Assembly (NCBI GenBank): GCA_000333855.2
Contig: CM007325.1
Span: forward strand, 120,186 to 158,631
Origin: Endotrypanum monterogeii
Lineage: Eukaryota > Euglenozoa > Kinetoplastea > Trypanosomatida > Trypanosomatidae
Reading direction: 5' to 3'
DNA: 38,446 bases
The notes under the pieces are model-generated. The model was not told the origin of the DNA and made no database searches. It saw nothing but the letters and a program-made list of their open reading frames with translations. A program made the position numbers and the translations under genes. Below are positions 30,026-38,446 of the stretch, piece by piece (position 1 is the stretch's first letter; each line of letters opens with the position of its first letter).

Positions 30026-31038
30026 ATGCGGAGTGTCTCTCTCTGTGTGTGTGTGTGTGTGTGTGCGCCTTGTGGTAACTTTCTCGTTGCGCTACATTTG
30101 GGTTTACCATGGGAGGTCTCGCTCATCTGCATCTAGTCTTACACTGCTGTGACTGATCGTTTTTTTTTTGTTGTTGTTGTTATCGCTTTGGTTTTGTGTT
30201 GGTGTGTATTTGGAGTGTGTCTGGGACAGAGAGAAGAGAGAGATCTGAGATATCAGAGATAGGTATGCGCCTCCACACCCATACGCAACACCTCTGCTAC
30301 TTTTTCTCCTCCACTACACACACATATATATGTTTATCACGTGAAGCTGTGATATATGTACCACAAAAAAAAAAAAAAAACACCTTAAATTTGTTAAAAA
30401 GTAAACAGGAATAACAATACAACCACACATTTCCCTTCTTTTATATATCTTTCTACTTTGCCCTTCACGCGTAATTGAAATCAGCTGGATGAAGCGCTGT
30501 TGACTTCTTATTGCTTAAAAGAAATTAGTGTATGCATGTGCGTGTGCGTATGAGTTTGTGTATGTGTGTGTGTGTGTGTGCGCTTATGATTGCCGTTTAA
30601 GATGAAGGGGGGCGCACATCAGTAAATTTATTCTCCCCTTCCCTCCCCTCTGCTCAAGCTCAAGCTCTTGATGCACATACGGAAATCAACTCTTTTTTTC
30701 TGCCCACCACTACCCCCACCAGCGGATCCGACTCCCATTCGGGAGATTCAGGCTGTGATGGAGCGTCGTCAGAGTGGGAAGGAGCAAGGGGATTGATCAC
30801 GGGGAAGGGGAAGGAGAGGTGCTATGTATCTTCTAAGGATGCGTTTCGTCTGGCGCATTGGTTCACTTCCGCTCGCGTGGTTCAGTGTGGAGAACCTTCC
30901 CTCACCATTTTTTTTTTTTTTGCCCTCCGAACTCACTTAGTCATACATACATCTAAATATATAAATATATATAGATATATATACATGAATATACATACAT
31001 ATATACTAGATACTAGAAGCACTTTAGATATCGTGGGT
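30026..31038. other. Intergenic region downstream of NOG2
   Basis: (GT)n lies at 30044-30064, right after the NOG2 stop. There is a T-run plus GTT repeat near 30160-30182, a 17-nt A run at about 30364-30380, a GT-rich run at 30535-30581 and TA-rich DNA at 30950-31010. The next gene's frame is open back to 30793, but it includes poly-Phe and IYIY strings, so I treat it as leader. Confidence 0.75.
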
Positions 31039-31797
31039 ATGGTAGAAACCCGGGGAGGCAGAGCACGCGGGGGTGGGCTTCGTCGGCTTCTTTTCCCTTC
31101 GGCGAAGCTCACATGCACCACAACAAGCGGGGAGTCTTTGCCGCATGCTATCGCCCTCGCACAGGAAATGAAGAGGGAACTCGAACGCCTTGGTAGCCTT
31201 CAGCAACACTACACACAGCTGCTAGTTCATCAGCTGGGTACCTTTGATTTTCTCAATGATGCTCATCTAGACTCCATGACTGCTGCTGCGATAGTGCCTA
31301 CACAGCACAGCCCATCGATTGTACTATCTTCGTGGATGTCTCAGACCCACAAAACGCCAAGATATCCACAGATGTCCTCCCAGCACGGCTCTCCTACTGC
31401 TGTTTCACCTATCTGCGGAAGTTCTTGGCCTTCACCTCAGCGTTTAAAGGCAGCCAGACAGCGGACGCCATCGATTTCTCCTCCAAAACCAGAACGAGAG
31501 GGAAGAAGTATAGAAAAGACACGGGCGCACCAGTCCAACTCGTGGGCAACTCGCCAGCCTCGGCCTCAGCGTCTTTCCCGGGCCACAGTCGCATCGAGTG
31601 TGCCCTTTGCGTCTGAAGACGAGGTGAGGCGACGGGCCCAGAAGGCGCTGCGGTTCATTCGGGAGGAGCGGGATGGGTACTTCAACGCAAAAGCACGACG
31701 CGCCGAGGAGCTGCTACGCGAGGGGCGTGAAGCTGTGCAGCGAAGTCGTGCACGTCGTCATGCTGAAGCAGCACAACCTCTTCTCAAGTCTGGTTAA
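31039..31797 (+). CDS. Basic helical protein of unknown function
   Basis: 252 residues from MVETRGGRARGGGLRR. I do not recognise a family. The N-terminus is Arg/Gly-rich. A probable helix or short coiled coil spans about 36-66 (AQEMKRELERLGSLQQHYTQ). The middle (about 85-190) is low-complexity Ser/Pro/Gln with basic residues and several SP/TP sites. The C-terminal 60 residues form a strongly charged helix (EDEVRRRAQKALRFIREERD, then KARRAEELLREGREAVQRSR). This layout would suit a cytoskeletal or nucleic-acid-associated protein, but that is only a guess. The start is uncertain: 31039 follows repeat-like leader DNA, and Met at 31168 (MKRELERL) is the next option. Coding status rests on the long open frame and charged helical C-terminus. 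Confidence 0.68.
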   Translation: MVETRGGRARGGGLRRLLFPSAKLTCTTTSGESLPHAIALAQEMKRELERLGSLQQHYTQLLVHQLGTFDFLNDAHLDSMTAAAIVPTQHSPSIVLSSWMSQTHKTPRYPQMSSQHGSPTAVSPICGSSWPSPQRLKAARQRTPSISPPKPEREGRSIEKTRAHQSNSWATRQPRPQRLSRATVASSVPFASEDEVRRRAQKALRFIREERDGYFNAKARRAEELLREGREAVQRSRARRHAEAAQPLLKSG

Positions 31798-32704
31798 CAA
31801 GCGCACATCTGCGTCTCACCCCCCCCCCCCCAAAGCCCCAGTCCACATCTACACCCACAATTTTTTTTTTTTGTAGTCAGTGTGTGTATGTGTCTGTGTG
31901 TTCACTTCTCTTTTGTTGGTCCGTTTTTTCATCATTTCCTATCGTTTCCCTTGACTCTGCTCCTCACATTTCCTGCTCTTTAGAATTTGAACCAAAAAAA
32001 AACGCATACTGCTCTATCAGGCAGTCACATGCCACCGACTGTGGCGCGGTTGCTGTGTGTGTGTGTGTGTGTGTATGTATGTGTGTTATTTTTCAGGCAC
32101 ACATGCAGCAGTGCGATGCGGCACAGGATGTTCCAGCTGAGCAGCATCTCAAAATCCGCCTGTTAAATTCATGAGCATCCTTGCCCTTCTTCTACCCCGA
32201 TTGGGGAGTCATACAGGCAACAATGCGTGTAAATATCTCCCCTCTTGGCTTCAGAGGGCGCGCGTGTCTGTACGTGTGTGTGTGCGGCTCACGTCCTATC
32301 GCCGAATGGTCTCGACCCGCGTCGGTGTCTCTACTTCCCTCTATATTCATCTCTCATATATTTATTTATATATATATATTTGTATGTATTCTCTACGGGT
32401 GTACATTTTCAATATCACTAATGGTAATCATGGTGACTGATGTCAATCTTCTACTACACCTTCCTCTTTTTCTGTCCTGTCCTGTCCTCTCTTGTTCCAT
32501 ACAACAAGAACGCTCTGCTCAAAGCCAACCTTTAACTGCACGGTGTCTATCTTGTATTTTTTTTTCCCTCTGATTTTTTGTTCTCACTTTCTGACGTTGC
32601 TCGTGTTCACAGGAGCACATCAAAGGACACAAACAGAAAAAAAAAATATATATATACACTCCCCTTTTTTTTCTCTTTTCTTTTCCCCTTTTGTTACTCC
32701 AGCA
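31798..32704. other. Intergenic region upstream of the MFS transporter
   Basis: It contains a C10 run near 31820, a T12 run near 31860, (GT)n at 32053-32083, TA-rich DNA at 32355-32385 and T-rich stretches near 32557-32580. The final pyrimidine tract at 32660-32700 abuts the MFS start. The MFS frame is open from 32492, but that section contains the splice tract and is excluded. Confidence 0.75.
32660..32702 (+). promoter_or_regulatory. Candidate trans-splice acceptor, 2 nt before the MFS ATG
   Basis: A nearly pure T/C tract of about 40 nt ends with CTCCAG, with AG at 32701-32702. Only CA separates it from the ATG at 32705. No other AG lies between the tract and the ATG. Confidence 0.6.
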
Positions 32705-34348
32705 ATGCAGATCTATAACGCGTGCAAAAAGGCGAATCGGGTGATAACCCACCGCCCGGCAGATCACTGGATCGGCTACCTCGTCGCTCTCTCTGGGGCT
32801 CTGATGCAGATGATGAGCTATGGCATCGACAACAGTTATTCTATTTTCTCGAATAGTATGCAAAACGATCCTACGCTGGGTTACCCGAGCGCAACAATTG
32901 TCAGCTTCGGTAATTCGGTCTCCCTAGGCCTTTCGCCGGTGTTCGGTGTCTTCGCTGGCTTTCTTGTAGACCGCGTTCCACCACGTATTATGATGTTCCT
33001 CTCCACCGCAATGCTGTTCGCCGCTCTGTGGCTGAGCTCCACCTTTGCGACGAGTGCCGCACAGGTCACGGCGTCGTACTCGCTGCTTGCGTCGATCTCC
33101 TCCGCATTTATGCTGTCGCCCGGCGCGGCAGCGACAGGTTCGTGGTTCCGGCGGCGTTTGGGTCTGGCGCAGGGCATCAACTTTTGCGGTGGTGGCGTTG
33201 GTAGCACTGTTATCCCAGCGGTACTCGCCTCCCTTGTGGATGTCTACGGCTGGCGCCATACCTTTCGCCTCATGTCTGCCTTCTGCTCTATCGGTGTCGT
33301 GGGCACAATCCTCTCTTGCCGCCGTCACCCAATCGAGGACGACATTGACGAGGAGGGTACTGCGCTCCAGGGGTCCGGCAGCAACTCCCAGCAACCCGAA
33401 ACCCTTGACCAAAGCAAGGTAGTGGACACCTCAGTGCCTCCTCGCAACGCACTCGAGGACGATGTAATGGAAATGCCACGTCCCAAGGACGCTTGGGGCT
33501 TTTCGGCCCAACCGACGAGGTGTGAGGGTGGGACATCCATCTGGGGCAACGTGATCTCTCCAAACTACAGTGATGAATGCGGGGATGTCACGCGTGGTGG
33601 CAAAAAACAGGAGGATGCGAGTCGTGAGAATGGTGCAGGGGGCTCCCCCGCGGGCGACTTGTCGATGCTGATGACTCAAATGCATACGCGACGTCTGACA
33701 CCAAAGGAAACCGTTCGCGTCTTTTTCTCGTCTCATTTTCTGATTCACTTCTTTATGTTCGCCATTTATGGCTGGGCCTTCTACGGACTCATCTACGCTG
33801 TGTTCCCCTATGTTTCTTCCATGGGTCAAGCGGGGACGGTGTACCAGAATGTTACGCCAATAGAAGCGGCCAAGGCGTCGACTGTGTTTACGTTCTGGGG
33901 AGTCTTTCAGATTGTGGGCTCTATCTTGATCGGCGCCGTAGGCTCCACCACGGACGACGCCTTCGCCTACACACTGTGCTCCGCCCTCGGCGGTGTGTCA
34001 ACCTCACTGCTTGTGTTCTGCCGCAGCTACGCCGCCTTTGCTGTGTGTTTGAGCGTCGTTGGCTTCTGCACGGCTGGTATTTTTGCTATGATGCCAGCTC
34101 TGATCGCCAGGGATTTCCACGGACCCAACCTCGGCTTTTTCATGGGCTCCGTGTTCGTCGCCGGCTGTCTTGGCGGCTTCTCCGCTCCCCCGATTCAGGC
34201 GCAGCTGCAGACACGCTACAACGGAAACTACTCCTATGGCTGTGTATTCATCAGCTGCTGCATGACCGCGCCGGGTGTGCTGTGCTACATGTTTTTGTGG
34301 CCCGGGAAAAAAAGCATCATCGGGCGCCTCTTCAATCGTATTTTTTAG
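32705..34348 (+). CDS. Major facilitator superfamily transporter
   Basis: 547 residues with about 12 hydrophobic segments in two halves. TM1 is at about 22-43 (WIGYLVALSGALMQMMSYGI). The MFS motif-A-like GFLVDRVPPR is at 85-94, between TM2 and TM3. The second half includes FMFAIYGWAFYGLIYAVFPY and FTFWGVFQIVGSILIGAVGS. A hydrophilic loop of about 135 residues (about 205-340), rich in Asp, Glu, Gly and Ser, separates the halves. The pattern is closest to the monocarboxylate transporter-like/nodulin-like MFS proteins common in trypanosomatids. The substrate cannot be told. It is expected in the plasma membrane or an organelle membrane. The start is fixed by the splice tract immediately upstream, and the next Met lies within TM1. 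No break or missing segment is seen. Confidence 0.92.
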   Translation: MQIYNACKKANRVITHRPADHWIGYLVALSGALMQMMSYGIDNSYSIFSNSMQNDPTLGYPSATIVSFGNSVSLGLSPVFGVFAGFLVDRVPPRIMMFLSTAMLFAALWLSSTFATSAAQVTASYSLLASISSAFMLSPGAAATGSWFRRRLGLAQGINFCGGGVGSTVIPAVLASLVDVYGWRHTFRLMSAFCSIGVVGTILSCRRHPIEDDIDEEGTALQGSGSNSQQPETLDQSKVVDTSVPPRNALEDDVMEMPRPKDAWGFSAQPTRCEGGTSIWGNVISPNYSDECGDVTRGGKKQEDASRENGAGGSPAGDLSMLMTQMHTRRLTPKETVRVFFSSHFLIHFFMFAIYGWAFYGLIYAVFPYVSSMGQAGTVYQNVTPIEAAKASTVFTFWGVFQIVGSILIGAVGSTTDDAFAYTLCSALGGVSTSLLVFCRSYAAFAVCLSVVGFCTAGIFAMMPALIARDFHGPNLGFFMGSVFVAGCLGGFSAPPIQAQLQTRYNGNYSYGCVFISCCMTAPGVLCYMFLWPGKKSIIGRLFNRIF

Positions 34349-34947
34349 ACCGGCGTGAAGGTGTGAGGCGACCGTCACCTGGCGCTACTCATCTATTTTT
34401 GGTGGGCATCCATATGGAGCTTGGTGTGTCTTTTCCCTTCTCCCCTCCTCCCCTCCTCCCCTCCCTCTCTCCCCTAAAGGCTCGTTGCGCAGATCGCAAA
34501 AGAATCTGCAGCTTCGATACCCACTCATACACACGCGCAGAGAAAGGATCTCGTCGCATGTATGCAGGCGCGCCCCCTCCCTCTTTTCTTTTTCCATTGT
34601 ATGCGCATATACTATATATACATATACTATACATATACTATATATATATATAATGTAGTGTGTATGTCCTGTGGCTTCCCTGTATCTGAGACGCAAAAAG
34701 TCAACTGGGAAAAAAAAAAAGCAGAGATATGTTTCAGCAGGGGGAAGAAGCTTTCCGAGTTCGCTTGTGTGTGTTGTGGTTGGTTCGGAGGAGGGAGGGA
34801 GAGTATGGGGGGGGGGACACGTAATGGGAATGGATGGTCGAACACGCATGCCACCAAGCGGTGCATTTTATTCGAGGAGAGCAACAAATAAAAATGGAAA
34901 TACCATATATAAGAAGAGGGAAGGAAGTAGGGAGGCGTGGGGGGGGG

Positions 34948-34971
34948 TAGTAGTAGTAGTAGTAGTAGTAG
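34948..34971. repeat. (GTA)n array flanked by G-runs
   Basis: Eight GTA triplets lie between runs of eight and six or more G. Confidence 0.9.
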
Positions 34972-35031
34972 GGGGGAAGAGGACTGCGCAAAACAGCAGA
35001 CAGGCGTAAATTGCTTGTTACCTCAACCCCT

Positions 35032-35078
35032 TATTATTAATATTATTAATATTATTAATATTATTAATATTATTAATG
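35032..35078. repeat. 9-bp TATTATTAA tandem repeat, about 5 copies
   Basis: Regular 9-bp periodicity (TATTATTAA) continues for about 47 bp. It is distinct from the dinucleotide arrays elsewhere in the window. Confidence 0.9.
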
Positions 35079-35194
35079 ATGTTTATTTATTTTATTTTAT
35101 TATTTTTCTTTTTACCTTTTCCCCCCCCTGCCGCCCCTTTTCTCCCTTTCCCTTTTCCTGTCTCTCCTTTGCCGCAACACACTTGTCTCTCTCT

Positions 35195-35232
<38 letters not shown>

Positions 35233-36977
35233 ATAGGGGGAGGTCTGTATGGGGATCTCATTACGATAATTGGTACTGATCTCCCCCGTCTTGTCCCTTC
35301 CAAGTTCCTTTGCTTTGCTTTGCTTTGGGTCTTCGATGCCGATGTTTTGGACGTGTTATAAAGGGATATATACTATATATATATATATATATAGTATATT
35401 ATTGCTACCCGTGCCTACCGTTACTTCACTTTTATTTTGAATCCTGTGCTGTGTCCATGGGAATACATATACATATATTATTTAATATAATATATGTGTA
35501 TTTTCTTGTAAGTGTAAACATGTGTCTCGATTACAGACGCAACAAGTGAAGAGGTAAGGCATAGCTGTGAGCGGTGATCGAGACACGCGCACCACGATGA
35601 CCACGCTGATGGATGGCTCATATCCAATTCTTTTGCTTCTCTCCCTCCTTCGGTAGAATGCTAATTTTTTATTTTTGTTTTACTTCTGTTGTCCCCCCCC
35701 CCCCGTTAGGCGCATTTATAAAGCCTCTCTCCCCTCCTCCCCCTTCCCCACACTCTTCTTTTCCTTTCCCAGCACGTGTGCATCTGAATATATGCCTGTG
35801 TGTGCCAGTGTGTGTCAGTGTGCGGTTGTTTTGTAGAGGAGTGAATGGAAATAGAGCAAGGCTCCTTGTGACATTATATTTATATATATCCCCAGGTGAA
35901 CACCAACATGAGTGCGCGATGATCACACAAAGGACAACACAGTATATGGTCCCATATCATCCTCCCTCGTCTTGTTCTTCCTCTACGCTCCTCCACTTCT
36001 TTATCCACCCATCCCCAACTCGACCCTCTCCGCCTTTTTTGTTTGTTTGTTTGGTGGGGGGTCAACACCTCTGTTCACACTTTTTTTTTGTTTTGTTTGT
36101 TTGTTTACTTTTTTTTTTCATTTTTTTTTCAATTTTTTTTTTTGAAGTTTTATGTCATATGAGCATTATCTGCGGCGATCTCTCAGTAGCGGGCTGTGAG
36201 CTGTCCGGCATTGATACGCGTAAAGAAAGCTTGAAGCATCTCGGGTGAGTAAGTAAGTGCGTGAGTAGAAACCGGAAAAAAAATTGTCGGAAGGTAAGAC
36301 AATAAGGTTTCCTATGCCGAACTATATATACATATATATGCTACACACACAAATACACACATACCTATACATATATATATATATATATGTAAAGGAAGAA
36401 TCCTGCAAGGTTCATCGTTGCCGGCCACTTCGTCATCAGGTGTATGTTGCCTTGGTGGCATGCCTCGTAGAGGGAGGGAAAGCAAGCGTGGTCGTGTGAT
36501 GAACGCGATCCTGAAACGGTCAAGTTCCGGAGGATTCTCTGAGGAAGCAACTACGCATTCGAGGACGCTGAAGAAGTGAGTCGCTTGGCTTGTCTGTGTT
36601 GTGCGCATCGCATCGACTCTCTTGCCTCGGATTGCTCACCAGTGTCACCCGTACGGACGTGTCTGCGCGCTCTCTTTCCCCTCTTCCCCACCCCCTCACT
36701 GTAGTGATCCGATAGAGAAGATGGCTTTGTTTGCCCTATACAACCCTGGCACTGCCGATCGACATGGCGGAGGGGGGGCGGATGTGAAGGAAGCCCCCCT
36801 CCCCTTTGAAGTTCTCTTTCTCAACAGTTCGCTATTCCTCGCTTTTTCTGGTACCACGTTGTCCCATTTTTTTTTTTTCGTGCTGTTGCTATCACCGTTG
36901 CCGGAAACGCACATTGCACACCGCCCACCTTCAGCTAACGCACCCACCGTAGGTTTTCTTTTGTGTGTGTTCGTCCA

Positions 36978-37062
36978 CTTACCGTCTCCCTTTCTCAACA
37001 CATAATCTCCCCTCCACCCGCGACGCACACGCACACGTTCATACATTTTCCACACACCACAG
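36978..37062 (+). promoter_or_regulatory. Candidate trans-splice acceptor for the last gene
   Basis: C/T-rich DNA (about 36978-37018) and ATTTTCCACACACCACAG end with AG at 37061-37062. This gives a 25-nt leader to the ATG at 37088 and excludes the in-frame upstream ATG at 36965. Confidence 0.55.
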
Positions 37063-37087
37063 GCGGACGTCTTCCTCGGGCTTGAAG

Positions 37088-37579
37088 ATGAGTCGGCTTG
37101 TCCGAACGCTAGCGAAGCCCTTGACAGTGCCGGTAGCGATATGCACGCGTCAGGTAGCAGCGATGGACGAGCCGCTTAAGCGGCACATCGACGCCTACGA
37201 GGCGCGTGGCGAGGATATCACCATCGCCGTTTGGCGTGAGTACATAGACGGACAGCGAGCGCTGCTGCCGCACCGGTGGGAAAAGCTGCAGAGCGAAGTC
37301 TCATACCTCACCTCGGGGCAAATGGCCATGTCCGACTTGACCTTCACCGATATTCTCATTTTGATGCGCTTCCTTACGAAGTGTCTGTTCATCTTTATCG
37401 TAGCGGTGATGGTCGGCCGCGGCTCCGTCTTCCCATCGCTAGAGCCAACCTCCCCATTTGTGGAGGAGATCGTGAGGAACTGGCAGCCAAACCACCTGGG
37501 TAGTGTGTCCGGGACGGAGCACATCACACGTTATCAGGCAGAGGCTGTAGATGCAGAGGGGCAAAGACGAATCGCTTAA
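37088..37579 (+). CDS. Small single-pass membrane protein, candidate ATP synthase subunit g
   Basis: 163 residues. A basic N-terminus (MSRLVRTLAKPLTVPVAICT) is followed by an amphipathic/charged helical stretch (about 27-75), one transmembrane segment at about 87-110, and a hydrophilic tail. The order of elements resembles mitochondrial F-type ATP synthase subunit g: a short MxxxVRxL start, a helical matrix part, then SGQMAMSDLTFTDI leading into a TM that ends AVMVGRGSVFP. Subunit g of animals has a GxxxG motif at this place that packs against subunit e at the dimer interface. Here the equivalent spacing is A106xxxG110. The assignment is inferred from pattern, not from a database match. The alternative is another mitochondrial inner-membrane protein of unknown role. 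The start follows the splice signal; 36965 is an upstream in-frame ATG that I reject. Confidence 0.85.
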   Translation: MSRLVRTLAKPLTVPVAICTRQVAAMDEPLKRHIDAYEARGEDITIAVWREYIDGQRALLPHRWEKLQSEVSYLTSGQMAMSDLTFTDILILMRFLTKCLFIFIVAVMVGRGSVFPSLEPTSPFVEEIVRNWQPNHLGSVSGTEHITRYQAEAVDAEGQRRIA

Positions 37580-37910
37580 GTGGAGGGGGGGGAGAGGCTG
37601 GGGAACCTCAAGAAGAGAGAGAGAGAGGGAGGGGGGGAGGAGGGGTGAGAGGGAGGGAGTGACCCTTCACGAATATTAGCGCAGCGAGAGGGGTGTTGGC
37701 TTTGTGTGTTTCGCGTGTGTGCACACAGAAATTGCATGTTATCGTACGCTCCGTATTGTCTCTTTCCCTGTCGTCTTCCCTCTGTCCCCCTCTTTCACCC
37801 CTCTGTCCCCCTCTCCTCTCCCTCGTAGTAGTAGACAGAGAGAACGTGTAGTTAGGGACAGTGTCGGTAGAGAAGTGAAAGGGGAGGGGAGGCAAGGGGG
37901 GTGGATTGGA

Positions 37911-37944
<34 letters not shown>

Positions 37945-38446
37945 CGGGTAAACAGCACATCGTGCTACTTTGACGCACGTGTTGAAGTGTCTAGGAGATA
38001 GCACAGTGCGCCTGTGAACTTAGCAGGTAGAGGAGGGGCCGAAATGAACGGAAAAGGCAGGTGGGATGCAATGGAGCGGTTTGTGTGTGTGTGAGAGAGG
38101 GCGAGGGCGAGGGGCATCTCTTCTCTCCCCTCTCCTCCTCCTCCTCCTCCACCCACTGCAAATGCCTCCGTACCACTGTTTTTATTGGGTCGTTCTATGT
38201 AGAGTCCTCTGGTCGCCCGCCCTCAATCCCCCTCTATAAACCTAGGCCGCAGCTGTCCACACGCCTTTGTACGGAGCTGTCTCGTCCACGTTCCTTATCG
38301 CTCTTGCGTTGTCCTTTGCCTCTATCATCGGCCTAGTTGTTTGGGCAGCAAAACTATCCTTGCGCACTATCATCCCTAGGCGGGCTGTCACTCACCCCCT
38401 CCTTCACCCCCTCCTTCAACTCCCTCTTTTTGTCCTCCCTCCCCCC
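37580..38446. other. Downstream intergenic region to the window end
   Basis: It contains purine-rich (GA)n/G-rich DNA at 37610-37660, pyrimidine-rich DNA at 37755-37830, (GT)n at 37911-37944, a (CTC)n run at 38131-38150 and C/T-rich DNA at the very end. No gene is seen. Confidence 0.8.
37911..37944. repeat. (GT)n microsatellite
   Basis: About 33 bp of GT repeat with one AT interruption. Confidence 0.9.

Larger units (their letters stand above)
34349..37087. other. 2.7-kb intergenic region after the MFS gene
   Basis: It contains TA-rich DNA at 34608-34655, (GTA)n flanked by G-runs at 34940-34977, a 9-bp TATTATTAA array at 35032-35078, a (CT)n(GT)n compound at 35186-35230, TA-rich DNA at 35366-35400 and 35466-35502, T-rich DNA at 36080-36145, and (TA)n at 36370-36390. 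A more balanced-composition island at about 36140-36600 holds only tiny frames. A pyrimidine tract at 36670-36700 with TGTAG precedes a 94-codon frame at 36721-37005, noted separately as doubtful. Confidence 0.7.

Noticed and set aside
30793..31038. N-terminal extension of the basic helical protein
   Set aside because: It contains poly-Phe and INIYRYIYMNIHTYI strings from repeats, typical of leader DNA.
36312..36608. 98-codon minus-strand frame
   Set aside because: The second part is TA-repeat-encoded and all supported genes are on the + strand; nothing recognisable in it.
1..38446. CRISPR arrays, prokaryotic operons, insertion sequences or intact retrotransposons
   Set aside because: No direct-repeat/spacer structure, transposase, reverse transcriptase or rRNA/tRNA genes were seen; the gene content is eukaryotic.

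Overview
The window looks like a stretch of nuclear chromosome from a trypanosomatid (kinetoplastid) protist, most likely Leishmania or a close Leishmaniinae relative. The reasons are these: all twelve recognisable genes lie on the + strand, as in a polycistronic transcription unit; none shows an intron; several are preceded by a polypyrimidine tract and a first AG, the layout of spliced-leader trans-splicing; coding DNA is mostly GC-rich at third positions; and the long intergenic regions are full of (CA/GT)n, (TA)n and homopolymer tracts. The species cannot be fixed from sequence reading alone.

Layout. 1-1564: 3' part of a strongly repetitive protein built on a DP-x-MY motif, possibly a SAXO/MAP6-like microtubule-associated protein, cut by the window edge. 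1565-6440: 4.9 kb of low-complexity intergenic DNA with no convincing gene. 6441-8777: MORN-repeat/STE11-like protein kinase fusion. 10447-14082: SMC2, a condensin ATPase. 14717-17458: CDC27/APC3, a TPR subunit of the anaphase-promoting complex. 18672-19007: Tctex-type dynein light chain. 19587-19700: assembly gap with abnormal flanks. 20419-22470: metallophosphoesterase with an unusual active site. 23106-25664: large protein with PPR-like helices, possibly mitochondrial. 26591-27190: SKP1-like protein. 28109-30025: circularly permuted GTPase NOG2/GNL2, for 60S ribosome assembly. 31039-31797: basic helical protein of unknown function. 32705-34348: major facilitator transporter. 37088-37579: small membrane protein, a candidate subunit g of mitochondrial ATP synthase.

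The genes do not form a single pathway, as is usual for trypanosomatid gene clusters. There is a loose cell-cycle and cytoskeleton flavour (SMC2, APC3, SKP1-like, dynein light chain, repetitive Mn-like protein). Control is expected after transcription, through UTRs. The most useful leads are the shared repeat core in the first protein, the MORN-kinase architecture, the phosphatase with altered metal/catalytic motifs, two genes whose inferred splice acceptors leave only 2 nt before the ATG, the possible ATP synthase subunit g, a C10-GAC-G10 palindrome, and the suspicious sequence around the gap. Several long ORFs are best trimmed to internal starts (SMC2, the PPR-like gene, the MFS gene, the dynein light chain and the last gene), because upstream 'coding' sequence is microsatellite or lies before the inferred splice acceptor.
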